DNA of 64,000 nt from Eutreptiella sp. 'Long Island Sound 2002' (taxonomy: Eukaryota; Euglenozoa; Euglenophyceae; Eutreptiales; Eutreptiaceae): NCBI GenBank assembly GCA_964036045.1, contig OZ038380.1, forward strand, positions 120,809,199-120,873,198, written 5' to 3'. Both the position numbers and the translations under genes were made by a program. Below are positions 21,516 to 31,125 of the stretch, one piece after another. The notes under the pieces were generated by a model. That model was not told the DNA's origin and ran no database searches. It saw only the letters and a program-made list of their open reading frames with translations. Each line of letters starts with the position of its first letter. The stretch's first letter is position 1.

Positions 21516-21905
21516 CTGGCCACCTGTCCGCGCAATTGCTGGGCTCAACAGGCCGCGCAGAGGCGGGCCCGGTAATCCGCGTATAGCAGGCCAGAGGTGA
21601 GTGCTGGTAGCTACGCCTCTCCGCACGCCCACCATGCATGAGTCCCTCCTCCCGCCGGTGGGACGCGAAGGGTGAAGTGGTGCAACCAGGGCCGCCCACC
21701 CAGTAAAACCAACGGCGGAGTCACAAGAACAGAACGATGCCGGAGCCAGGAATGGCGGGAACAACAGAGGAAAGCACCCACACCAGGAATGGTGAGGCAA
21801 CAACAATTGAAGTGCCATTCCCCCCGAATCGGAGGGGGGGCATCATCTTGGACGCCAAGTACGCAAGCGGGGCACAACAGCAACGCACTCCATCAGTCAG
21901 CGCCC
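21516..21905. other. spacer, nothing recognised
   Basis: AC-rich with AGGAATGG(C/T)G words that recall the motif of the array at 1-2,700. No gene. Confidence 0.35.
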
Positions 21906-22315
21906 TAGCAGGGGTACGTGTAGTGACGTCCCTGTCAGGCCACAGCCGGCAAAAACGAAAAGCCGCTCTGTTCTCGTGCACAAACGCAGGTGATCCATTG
22001 GGCAGCCCACCATGCATAACGGAGGGCGCGGAGCACACACAGAGCAACACACCCGAGCCAGTTATGGGCGGGAGAGAAGAAAGAAGGACTCTCGGCCAGG
22101 AATGGGGAGGGACAAACATCAGAAGGGCCATCTGCCGGGGATGGCGAGGACTGAACAACGACGTCAAGGAGGGCAAGACCACATGCGCTGCACACATACA
22201 GAACACACCACCCCTCCAAGTCCTAGTGAGGGTACGTGTGGTCGCGTCCCTGGTGGGGCACAGCCGCATAGGGGCGCTGTGTTCTCGTGTCAATACACAT
22301 GCAGGCCAATAGGGC
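21906..22315. repeat. ~316 bp tandem duplication
   Basis: GGGTACGTGTAGTGACGTCCC, then CACAGCCG and CTGTTCTCGTG (from 21,912) recur as GGGTACGTGTGGTCGCGTCCC, CACAGCCG and GTGTTCTCGTG (from 22,228). Confidence 0.7.
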
Positions 22316-23274
22316 CTCGACATGGGAAATGTGGCCAGAAGCCCCGGACAGGATCAACCAGGACTGGTCAAGAATACGCACCATGTGCGCTGCACAAGGG
22401 GATGAGATAGGAGCGACCGGTGCAAGGAGCACGAAACGCTCCCCGGATGGATGAGGATACGATGGGTCCGTGCCACTGGGTTGCTGGCGGCCCAGTGGGG
22501 TATAAACATGGGACGAGGGATGGGATGAGGGGACGGGACAAGCAAAAGAGTGTGGCAAGGGCCGCACAACAGCCCCTAGAGGAGGGGAAACCGCGGGACG
22601 CGGGGACTGGGCCGTTGACGGGATGTGGCAAAGGGGAACGGGACATCGCGGTGTTGCAAAAGAAACAGAGCAGGGAAAGATGGCAGAAAGCGCCAAGCAA
22701 CAGCCCTGTGGGATCGGGAAACCAGTCGCCATGGAGTGGTGAACCGTGGGCCAACCATGAGGAGCCTGACCACGGGAAGTCGGAAAAATGCCCTGAACTC
22801 CGAGACAGCTGTGAGGTAGGTTAACACGTGAGCAGGACCCGGGGGAACGTGGAAAGGGTCGCCCCCTGCCCTCCAGCCGCGGATGGACGACAACAGAGTG
22901 CATCCGGGAGCCGGGTGGGTACTCCAACATGTGAGGGATGGGAAACGGTGGAATGTGGTTGAGAGCAATGCTGCGCCGTCGGCCACGACTATCCACAGGA
23001 AACCCACCTGCAGGCACCCAAAAGGCTGTGCTAGGGGGGCAAGGCCGGAGGATCCTTTGACGGGTCACCGGAAGGAGCTGAGACCGTGGGGGCAGCGACT
23101 GAAGGAAACCCACCGCCGGTCATGCCCCAAGGGAACCTGGTTGAATTTCTCGGCCATGAGGTGAGACAGGGGTTACCAGGGGAACTCATGGTGGAGAGCT
23201 CCCCTTCCCGCCAGAGGCGGTCACCATGTAAAACAAACAAGGGGATGTCAGATGAGGCTTCCGACGCGACCGCC
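22316..23274. other. GC-rich spacer, nothing recognised
   Basis: Purine- and AC-rich. Several open frames occur on both strands but none shows a coding signature or homologue elsewhere in the window. Confidence 0.4.
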
Positions 23275-23288
23275 CTTACTTACTTACT
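23275..23288. repeat. (CTTA)n microsatellite
   Basis: CTTACTTACTTACT at the junction between the AC-rich block and Y copy 3. Confidence 0.85.
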
Positions 23289-24660
23289 GACTGTTTGAGG
23301 AGGTGGTTGTGGATGTGGAGGTGGACAAGGTGGCTGCGGAGGCCGGGAAGGTGGAGGAAGTGGAAGAAGTGGAGGAAGCAAATGCAGGGGATGAGGAGGC
23401 TGATGAGGAGGATGTGGCGATCGCGGGCGTGTTGTCCTCGCCGTCTTTGCGGCCACTGCTTGGCGTCAGCTTTGGTGCCGCTGTCTGGACCCCTTGGGCA
23501 ATGAGGATGAGAGTTCTGGTCTGCGCTTCTGGTGTGCGTGCGCGCTTTCCTTGGTGGTGCCAGGCGTGCATGCAGGTGCCTGTATCAAAGGTCGTGTTGT
23601 GTGTTGTGTGCTGTGGCATTGATGGGTTGCTGTGGCTCGTTGGTGTAGTGGCCTTTTTGGGCAGGGTAAGGTTTGCTGCAGGGGATGCCGGTGTGCTTCT
23701 GGAGGTGGTGGATGCAGCCGAAGAAGGCCCGTTGAATCCCCGCCATGTCCTCCTCTGTGAGGTGGTGGAAGTGTTCAGTAGGGGTGTTCTCGGGCCAGTG
23801 TAGGTGCATGACGTGGGCCGCCAACATGAACGGACTGAGCTGCAGGGACATGGGCAGTGGGGGGTTGGTCCACCGCAGTTCAGGGAGGCCTCCTTTCGCT
23901 GGGCGCGGAGGGTGACTTTCCATGCGGATCAATCCGGGGCAATCTACCACGTCTGTTGGGTCCACTTGGCAAGGCAATACAATGCCCTGCCAACGGTCAG
24001 GCGGTTGCTGTGGACTGAGATCAGCGTCCCTGCAGAAGTGTGCTCCAAGGTACGTATCAGGGCTGCGGGCGTAGGGGGGGGCGGGTTGGTGTAGTCGGCG
24101 GGGAGGATTGATTCCGTGCCGTGGACGACCCAGGTGTTGGACCGGGCATGCCAGCGGGTGGTGGGCAGGATGGAGTGGCCGTCGTAGAGGATGGTTGGCT
24201 ACGTGGAGGGGGGCGGCTCGTGGTCTGAGGGGTTGGGGATCCTTGCGTAGACGTCCCTGAAGCTGCTCTACGGAGGCCATGCGGTCGGCCCACGGCTCTC
24301 TTTCCCAGTCCATCCGGTCATCCTCGAGTTTATGCGATCAGAGAAGGATCATGTTGGGGTCGGGGTAAAGGGCCTGACCGCTTGTGGCCACCGGTATTGG
24401 TTCGGGGTGCCCGACGGGATGCAGCCCTCATTTCACGGGGCATCCAGATGCATTCCCCTGGGGGGGCGGCTGCTCGCCGTCCAGGGGGGGGGCAGGGGGG
24501 GTGGTCAGGCCAGGCAACATAGAGAAAGGCGGCATAGAAGAAGTCCCGGAAACCTTCACCCAGGGCATCCGCCTGGATAAGGGTTCCTGCCGGATCGACT
24601 ATCAGCTTCCTGAGTAGCAGAGCTGAAGCAGTTCTCTGTACACCTCTACCATTCGGACGT
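23288..24660 (-). pseudogene. unrecognised coding family, upstream part Y, copy 3
   Basis: Close relative of copy 1 (6,842-8,030); the DNA matches almost line for line from GACTGTTTGAGGAGG. Minus-strand order is TLIQADALGEGFRDFFYAAF (near 24,540), MDWEREPWADRMASVEQLQG (24,313 leftwards), a frame-shifted YDGH...VVHGT block, TLISVHS...ALYCLAKWTQQTW with a stop after W, KVTLRAQRKE, HLTEEDMAGIQRAFFGCIHH (near 23,740), HHQGKRARTPEAQTRTLILI and the Ser/Thr-rich tail. It ends at a CTTA microsatellite and lacks part Z and the U head block. It is therefore truncated or rearranged. Confidence 0.55.
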
Positions 24661-24742
24661 ACCGTCTCAGGGCGGGGGGGTTGTCGAGCGTCAAGGTGGT
24701 GCGTGGCACAGCTGGGGCGGCACCTCGTTGTGCTGTGTGGGC
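24661..24742. other. short linker
   Basis: GT-rich, nothing recognised. Confidence 0.3.
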
Positions 24743-27741
24743 TCAGCGTGGTTGTGTAAATTGGGGCGGGGGGGTAGCCCCTGTTGGCGTATGGCGGGTC
24801 GAGTGATGGAGTATTTTGCGGCGGCCGTGGGAGTGTGAACCTGTCGATCGGCGGCCGGGTGGCTGCTGCACTGGCGGGGGCGTGGTTGCAGGGGCTGTCA
24901 GGTGTTCTGATGTGGTGAGCTGGCGCTCACGGCTTGCGGGGGGTATCTGGGGCGGAGGGGCAGCGGGGGTGCATGTTGCGCCATGTGGGATCCCGTGGGT
25001 GAGGTTGCGGGTTGGGTGGGCATTGTTCAGGGTGCTGTTGTTGGGGCCCGTGCGTGGCTCGCAGGCCGCGGGGTTCTTGGCCGGTCGAGATGCGGGAAGG
25101 GGTGGTGGGTACACGATGGTCCAGATCTGGGTGCGATTCCCTCGCGGCCCGCGCCTGCTGGTGCATGGTGTCTGCGGGTAGGGGGCGCAGCTAGGGTGGT
25201 AGGTTTTGGTTGAGTGTTCCGTGCGCATGGAATGGTTCGCTCTGCTGGCTTGGGGGCGGGTACAGGTGGTGTTGGTAGTGTTCACGCTCGGGTTCCTGTG
25301 AGCTTAACGGGCTGCACCATGGCTGCAGGGCTGCGGGTCTGACCTGTTCGAGTGGTACATGGTGCAGAGCTAGTACTTTGTGTAAGGGTAGTGACTCTGG
25401 TGGGAGAGGGTGCATCGGTTGTGTGTGGTACCGTGGTGTGGTTAGGGGCGGGGTTGCATGGATGTGGTGGTGGAGAGGCACAGGATGGTGATGAGGGCTG
25501 GCCTGTTTGTGATGCACGTGGTGGTGTGGCGCGGGGTGCGGGTGGGGTTGGGGGTGGTGGTGTACCAAGTATTCCATTCTGTCGGGGATCTGGCCTAGTG
25601 TGTTGTGTGGGGTGGGCGGCCCATGTGTCCCAGCTGCTGTGGGGGCGTTGTGCTGTCCGGGCTGTTGGAGGTGGCCCTTGTAGTTGAGCATTGGGAGGCG
25701 GGGATCGGGGATGATGTGCTCGTCGTTCTACTGCTGGTGGTCCCATGCCCCTTCGCTTTTCAGGGGTGGCGGTCCTCGTGCAGTGTAGGCCGGCTGGTGC
25801 TGCTGGTGGGCAGCGGTGTCGCGGTGCTGCGGCGATAGTGGGCGCTGGAGAGGGTATTGCTGGACATGGCGTCTGCTTGGGTCCTGACTATGGGGTTTTG
25901 CGGCGTGTCGCGGCCACTGGTCTGGCTAGGGTTCTGCACCCGGTTGGTGGGTGCTGTGCTGCTTGCCTTGCTGGCGGGCGCGTTGACGGGCTCTTGGCCC
26001 ATTTTGACCTTCTTTGCTCTATGCTTGTCGGAGGCAGGTGGCCTCCCTTGTCCTCTTCGGGGAGAGGAAGCCTGTGTGCCAGTGATGTGCCTTTCTAAGG
26101 ATCATTTGGTGGCCCCGGACTTAGCTGCGCTCGTCAGTGGGGGCCATCTGTGTGGCAGTGGCTTTGCTGGGAGCGCTGAGGTGGGTGTCGCGGAAGGTTG
26201 CGCAGCTCTCTCCTGGCACCAACTAGGAAGGGGGGTTTGAGGGGTAGAGTAACTGGATGAGGGGGTAGGGGGTTCTTCTCCACCGGCCAGAGGCGGTGTT
26301 GAATCAGCGGGAGGCACACAGCTAGCTCCTTCAACGCTGTTGCCTCCCATGCCTCCTGTGTTGAGGCCGCAATGTAGGGGGCTGGATTTTGCGGCCATGG
26401 AGGGCAAAGAGGGTGTGGCGGGCCGCCACATTCTGGCTGCACCCACTGTGGCGCACGGGTGGGCTGTGCGGGGATAGGTGTGTGTCCTCGTTCGGGATGG
26501 TGACGGCCCATGCGCGGTCCGCCGCATCAGCTAGGTAATGTCCCCTCAGGTAAGCCAGGTGGGTGTCAGTGAGGGGTTTAAAGAGGCTGGGGTGGCTGGC
26601 GTGGCTGGGCTGCGGCTGGAGCGGCGGGCTGCGTGTGGTGCTATGGGCCCCGCTCTCCCAAAGGGGGGCAGCGAAGCAGGCGGTGTGCACCCCCGGCGGA
26701 TATCTAGTGGTTTGTGTTTCTGGGCAGGGCTGTTTGCAGCAGCTGATGGTGCTTGCCAAAGCAGCACGCGGTGGCTGGCGGCTTAGAATAGCAGTAACCA
26801 GATGGCGGTATCAGGGCACGCGGGTCCGCAGTGTGTGCATACTGCCGGGCGTGCGCACTGTGTTTGTGGTGCATGTTTCTGTTGTGGTGGTGCTATGTGT
26901 GGAGGGTGGCGCGCGGATGGGGGGGTTCTCGGCGTGAAGGGACGGGTGTCGTTGCCGCTCTTGTTGGTCCTTGTGGGTGTTTTGGGGTGTCAGGGCTAGT
27001 AGAGCAGGCTTTTGAAGAGCAGGCCTTAGTCTGTTGTGGGTTGTCTGGCTCTGTGTTGCAGGTATTGTGGAAGCGGTGCATGAGCTCTGTGGCCGCATTG
27101 CTGATGGCCCTGTGTTGCATGTGCGCCTCCATGGCCTGGAAGTCCTCCAGCTTGGTGCGTAGTAGGTTATAGACGGCTGTCGGGATGAGCCCCCTGCGGA
27201 CCGCTTCGAGCACTCGTGTTTGCCTCAGGCTGCTGGTGAGCTGTCTGGCCGCTGTAGACTGTGTCGGCCCTCCGGCGTGTTGTGCGATGTGGTGGGCCGT
27301 GTTCCAGTCTGTGAGGGTGTTGTTTACCGGGTACAGTGGGCAGGTCTTGAACTGGTCTCAGGTACCATGCTCCATGTTGGTGCAGATGCACTTGGAGTAC
27401 TATAGAGGAATAGGGATGGAGAGACGCATGTACCATCTGTGGTGTCGGATGAGGAGTGGCAGTTGCTAGGACGCGGGCTGGAGGCGGGGCTTCTGTAGGT
27501 GTGTCGGGAGGCTGTCCGGGGGGGGGGCACTTAGTACAAGGTGGTGTGGAGGGAGTCTTCGAGTGGTTGTATGAGCTCACTCTTCACGGGGCGGCTTAGT
27601 GCTGTTGCAGTTTGTTAGATCGTTGTAGGGTAGTTTTACTGTTTGGCTTTGCCCGTGCATGGTGTGTCCTGTTGTACCCAGAGAGGCGCTTGAGTAGCTT
27701 TTCCGCCCTTTCAGAGGAGTACCAGGTGCATGTGCAGGCGG
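24743..27741 (-). pseudogene. unrecognised minus-strand coding-like region X
   Basis: Several minus-strand stretches look protein-like rather than repetitive. They are LTDWNTAHHIAQHAGGPTQS running into VLEAVRRGLIPTAVYNLLRT, KLEDFQAMEAHMQHRAISNA (27,320 to 26,960), PLTDTHLAYLRGHYLADAAD (near 26,570), MAAKSSPLHCGLNTGG (near 26,400) and SSERAEKLLKRLSGYNR (near 27,700). They lie in different frames with stops between, so this is a decayed or intron-split gene. A Cys-rich CKCICTN just before an in-frame TGA (near 27,355) hints at a lost zinc site. Element A is inserted at its upstream edge. I recognise no family. Confidence 0.35.
27737..27741. repeat. target-site duplication of element A, left
   Basis: GGCGG directly before the left LTR, repeated at 52,311-52,315 directly after the right LTR. 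Confidence 0.8.
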
Positions 27742-28539
27742 AGTAAGAAAAAGTGCTTTTCCATTGCTTTGAGGCATACTCTAGTTGTATTAGAGATGCA
27801 CTGAGCATCCATGCATTTTAATCTTAGTATTGGTCCAATCAAAACTGGTGATAACACATTTTGACCTATGGAACCAAACACCCAATCAGGATATGGAGTG
27901 GACCCCTTAATCCCCTTTCAATGTGAAGTAAAACATCTTTTCCTGAGTTGACTGAGCACTGACATACCTAAGGTAGAGCCTATGGATTTATCTATGTTTT
28001 TCCATGAATTCTTAGCTATCCTAGTGGTATGCACCCTACGGGGCTGGGTACCTCTTTTTGAGAGGTCCTGGGTTCAATTCCTGGTCAGCCTAGCTAAGTA
28101 GGAAGATCCCATGTGACATGGCAGTGACCTCATCGCCACATACCATGCCACCTCAGCACATATGGGACCCAAAACAAAGAGTGCACATCTCCTAAGATGG
28201 CACTATGGAGAGAGAGTGATCCTGAGGCAGTTTTCTAACTCTTTTCCCAAAACATTTCAGCTATCTTTGTGAATATGCATTCATATGTTACCTGAGTTGC
28301 AGTTACTGTGAATATCCAATCATCTTTCACTGTCTACACTGCAGCCCTTCATGCTTTGATCCTGAATCCTCTTCTCTCTGCATACTATTGGCTTGGGCTA
28401 TCTTGGAGTGACTTGGAGTGACTGTATTTCATCAAAACCAAAGCTTTTCATCTCCAAAAACAAGCAGCAGGAATCCCTACAGCAACAGCAAGCAGCAGGA
28501 GAGGCAAAACACAGTGCTGAAAACACTATAAACTTATCT
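27742..28539 (+). repeat. 5' LTR of element A
   Basis: Begins AGTAAGAAAAAGTGCTTT, ends CACTATAAACTTATCT. It matches 51,512-52,310 over its length with scattered substitutions. The termini are AG...CT instead of the usual TG...CA. Promoter and poly(A) signals should lie here; I cannot fix a TATA box with confidence. Confidence 0.9.
28012..28097 (+). promoter_or_regulatory. tRNA-like module inside the LTR
   Basis: A perfect 7 bp inverted repeat TTAGCTA/TAGCTAA encloses TAGTGGTATGC (28,022-28,032, A-box-like), a 6 bp hairpin ACCTCT-TTTTG-AGAGGT (28,050-28,066, like a long variable arm) and GGTTCAATTCC (28,071-28,081, one mismatch to the B-box GGTTCGANTCC). The segment flanking the B-box can form a TψC-like arm. 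It is repeated in the 3' LTR (51,783-51,868). It could be a pol III-type internal promoter, a tRNA relic or a tRNA mimic; no function is shown. Confidence 0.4.
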
Positions 28540-28552
28540 GGTAGCAAGAGGC
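28539..28552 (+). promoter_or_regulatory. primer-binding site of element A
   Basis: TGGTAGCAAGAGGC at the LTR edge, sharing its first T with the LTR end. It is complementary to the 3' end of an initiator tRNA-Met of the ...CCTCTGCTACCA type except for one extra A. Confidence 0.75.
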
Positions 28553-28623
28553 AGCCTGTCTCTGTGCACCGGCAGCGACCCCGCGCCGTACAATAAGCAC
28601 AATAAGCAGAAGGGCGGATTCAG

Positions 28624-31125
28624 ATGGACCCAGGAAGAGTGGACGCCGAAGTGAAGACAGCGCCAGCGCCTGAGGCACCGGCAAGGCCGGCGCCTGGCGC
28701 TGTACCTTCGGTGGAGCCCTTACATGGGCCAGTGGATACGGCGGAGGACTCCCTGGATGGCCTCCAGACGGCCTTCGGGGCCCTGTCGGTTGAGGAAGTG
28801 GTCTCTCAGCCTCAGCCTGTGAAGAGGAAGAGAGAGAACGAGAGCGAGAAGGATGCTGGTGAAGGAGCAGACGAAGGAGAGGAACAAGGGCAAGACGAGA
28901 CGCATGACCCTACCTTCGAAGGCGCACCAAGCGCTTCTGGCCTCCACGCATCACCCTCTCTCATAACCACCACACTCCCAGCCGCAGCAACATCCACTTC
29001 CACAACCAACCCGCCTATGGCAGAGGGCACAGGCTTTACTGGCATGCCTCCCTACCCCGCCTATGGTATGGGCCCACCTACCACTGCGCTCCATGAGGCA
29101 ACTACTGCCAGTGAGCCGGTGGCTTCCAGCTCTGCGCCGCGATGGTATGCGGCTGACTATCCCCATCCACTTCACGCCGCTGGAACCTATATGGATGTTC
29201 CTGGGTATGCTCCTGGGTATGCACCTGGGTATGCACCCTTGAGTGGGTTGAGGAGAGGACCAGAGTCTCTGGGAGGCAGGAGTAGGGGATCGGGAAGATC
29301 CTCCAACAGGTCCCTGACGCGGTCGGAGATCAACGAGGTGCTCCGAGGAGCCACTTCAAAAATCGTGGGCGACCTCACGCAAGAGATCAGGGAGAAACTG
29401 GAGCCCCTGATGATCCCGTCCCATGCGCCACCTATGACGGTGGGAATGTCACCCCACCGAGTACAGGCTAACCACCTGGCGGCAGGGTTGACAAATACCC
29501 TGGGGAGCCTGAGGAGCCGACCGATGCCGACTCCTGCAGCAGTACCGAGAAGTCCATTCGTCCCGAGAACGGCCCAGCCGCCCTACAGCCATGTGACGAA
29601 CTCGACGAGGGCCGAGCTGGACCAGCAGGGGCTGACAGCCTTAAGGGCTATGGTGGACGTAGAGCCTTATGGCTCTAGTGACCTTGGCGGAGACCCCTCC
29701 GATGACGAGCCGCCGTCGATGGATTCTTCTTCGCCCTCAGATGACGAAGACCCTGAGGACCCCGAGGACCCCAAAGGTAAGAAGAAGAAGAAGAAGAAGA
29801 AGAAGACCCGACGCCCTGAAGGACGCCGAGCTCAGGAGGCGAAGGCTATTGCCACCTCCAAGATAGTGGTCAACCTGCCTGAGTTCACAGGCAAGGACCT
29901 CAGCGAGTTCGCTGAGAACTTTGGCCGGTTCCTACGACTGACCGGCCAAACCCACGCGAGTGGGCGAGTGAAGTGCGATCTGCTCCTGCAGTGCTGCAAG
30001 ACCAAGTACCTGGAGAAGCAGGTCAGGCAGATCGTCACTAACTCCGCCACCTTTGCCGATGTGTTGGTTGCCCTGGAGAGGCAGTACCCGACCTACGAGA
30101 CCGACCTCTCCATCAGGGCCGAGATCCAGAACCTGCCCGTGCTGCCCAACAACCCCAAACCTGGCAGGGTCTCCGAGCTGTTGGCTGACCTGGATCACTG
30201 GGCTGGACGACTGACGCCCGGTTCCTACAGCAGCGACGACCTGCTGTTCTGGTTGTGCGCCAAGCTCCCCCGAGAGCTATGGGACGAGTGCCGTTTGACG
30301 GCTGAGCGCAAGGCTAGATCCCTCCGCTACGAGGATCTATGCGTGCTGCTCCTGGAGATGGCGCTGGAGAAGGAGAGCGACCAGCACTTGAACAACTACC
30401 GTCCTGGTGGTGGAGGTTCTGGAGGCAAAGGGTACCAAGGGTCCCGACCTGGGCAGGGGACTACCCCCAAATACGCCCACGCCCGTCTAATGGAGAACGT
30501 GAAGGAGCTATTCTGGTGTGATGCCATAGATGAGCAGGGCCACCTGCAGCACGCCTCTGACTGCGAGCAGCGAGACTGCTTCGTCGTCCAGGGGAAGCAG
30601 CAGGAGAAGATCACCGGCGCCAAAGTGAAGCTGCCGGATCATTACCGCTGCACCATCACGTGTGCATTCTGCGGTAAGCGGAAGCACTACGAGGATGAGT
30701 GCTACCATAAGCAACGCCTATCGGCGAAGCTTAAGGGGGAAGATCCTGGCAAAGGCTCAGGCAAAGGTGGAGGCAAGGCCAAAGGCAACGACTCCGGCAA
30801 GGGCAAGTCGAAAGGACGTGGTCAAGGTGGTCAAGACAAGGGTCAAGGTGGACGAGGAGGAGGCGCTAACCGCCAGCCCGACAACAAGAACAAGGACAAG
30901 AACGGAGGCAACCCCAACCCTAATCCAGGGGGGAACTCCGAGCCCTCTGGAGGGCAGTCTGGACCTACCACTCGCTCACAAACGCAGGCCCAGCAAGAAC
31001 AAGGAGCCAATGGTGAGCATGAAGGTCGTGATGACGGCAACGCTAAGAAGAGGAGCCGTTTCATGAGGATGGCCCGCAAATTGCGGAACAAGGGGTTCGA
31101 GGTGACCTGTCCAGCGGAGTTCTGA
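28624..31125 (+). CDS. gag: Gag of element A
   Basis: Structural protein of 833 residues that packages the element RNA. ATG at 28,624 is the first in frame after the primer-binding site (72 bp leader). The N-terminal third is acidic and Pro/Ala/Ser-rich. It contains a tandem PGYA repeat (residues ~194-204) and a lysine run encoded by an AAG tract (29,779-29,806). A conserved helical capsid-like region begins at LPEFTGKDLSEFAENFGRFL (~residue 418) and has a clear homologue in element C (55,460-55,800). A zinc knuckle C-x2-C-x4-H-x4-C (C680, C683, H688, C693) is followed by a Gly/Lys-rich basic tail, consistent with RNA binding. It stops at TGA followed by CGG, and the same frame continues into protease. 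Confidence 0.93.
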   Translation: MDPGRVDAEVKTAPAPEAPARPAPGAVPSVEPLHGPVDTAEDSLDGLQTAFGALSVEEVVSQPQPVKRKRENESEKDAGEGADEGEEQGQDETHDPTFEGAPSASGLHASPSLITTTLPAAATSTSTTNPPMAEGTGFTGMPPYPAYGMGPPTTALHEATTASEPVASSSAPRWYAADYPHPLHAAGTYMDVPGYAPGYAPGYAPLSGLRRGPESLGGRSRGSGRSSNRSLTRSEINEVLRGATSKIVGDLTQEIREKLEPLMIPSHAPPMTVGMSPHRVQANHLAAGLTNTLGSLRSRPMPTPAAVPRSPFVPRTAQPPYSHVTNSTRAELDQQGLTALRAMVDVEPYGSSDLGGDPSDDEPPSMDSSSPSDDEDPEDPEDPKGKKKKKKKKKTRRPEGRRAQEAKAIATSKIVVNLPEFTGKDLSEFAENFGRFLRLTGQTHASGRVKCDLLLQCCKTKYLEKQVRQIVTNSATFADVLVALERQYPTYETDLSIRAEIQNLPVLPNNPKPGRVSELLADLDHWAGRLTPGSYSSDDLLFWLCAKLPRELWDECRLTAERKARSLRYEDLCVLLLEMALEKESDQHLNNYRPGGGGSGGKGYQGSRPGQGTTPKYAHARLMENVKELFWCDAIDEQGHLQHASDCEQRDCFVVQGKQQEKITGAKVKLPDHYRCTITCAFCGKRKHYEDECYHKQRLSAKLKGEDPGKGSGKGGGKAKGNDSGKGKSKGRGQGGQDKGQGGRGGGANRQPDNKNKDKNGGNPNPNPGGNSEPSGGQSGPTTRSQTQAQQEQGANGEHEGRDDGNAKKRSRFMRMARKLRNKGFEVTCPAEF

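Noticed and set aside
20466-21818. 450-codon minus-strand open frame
   Set aside because: It reads through the 88 bp minisatellite; the translation is the same short peptide repeated.
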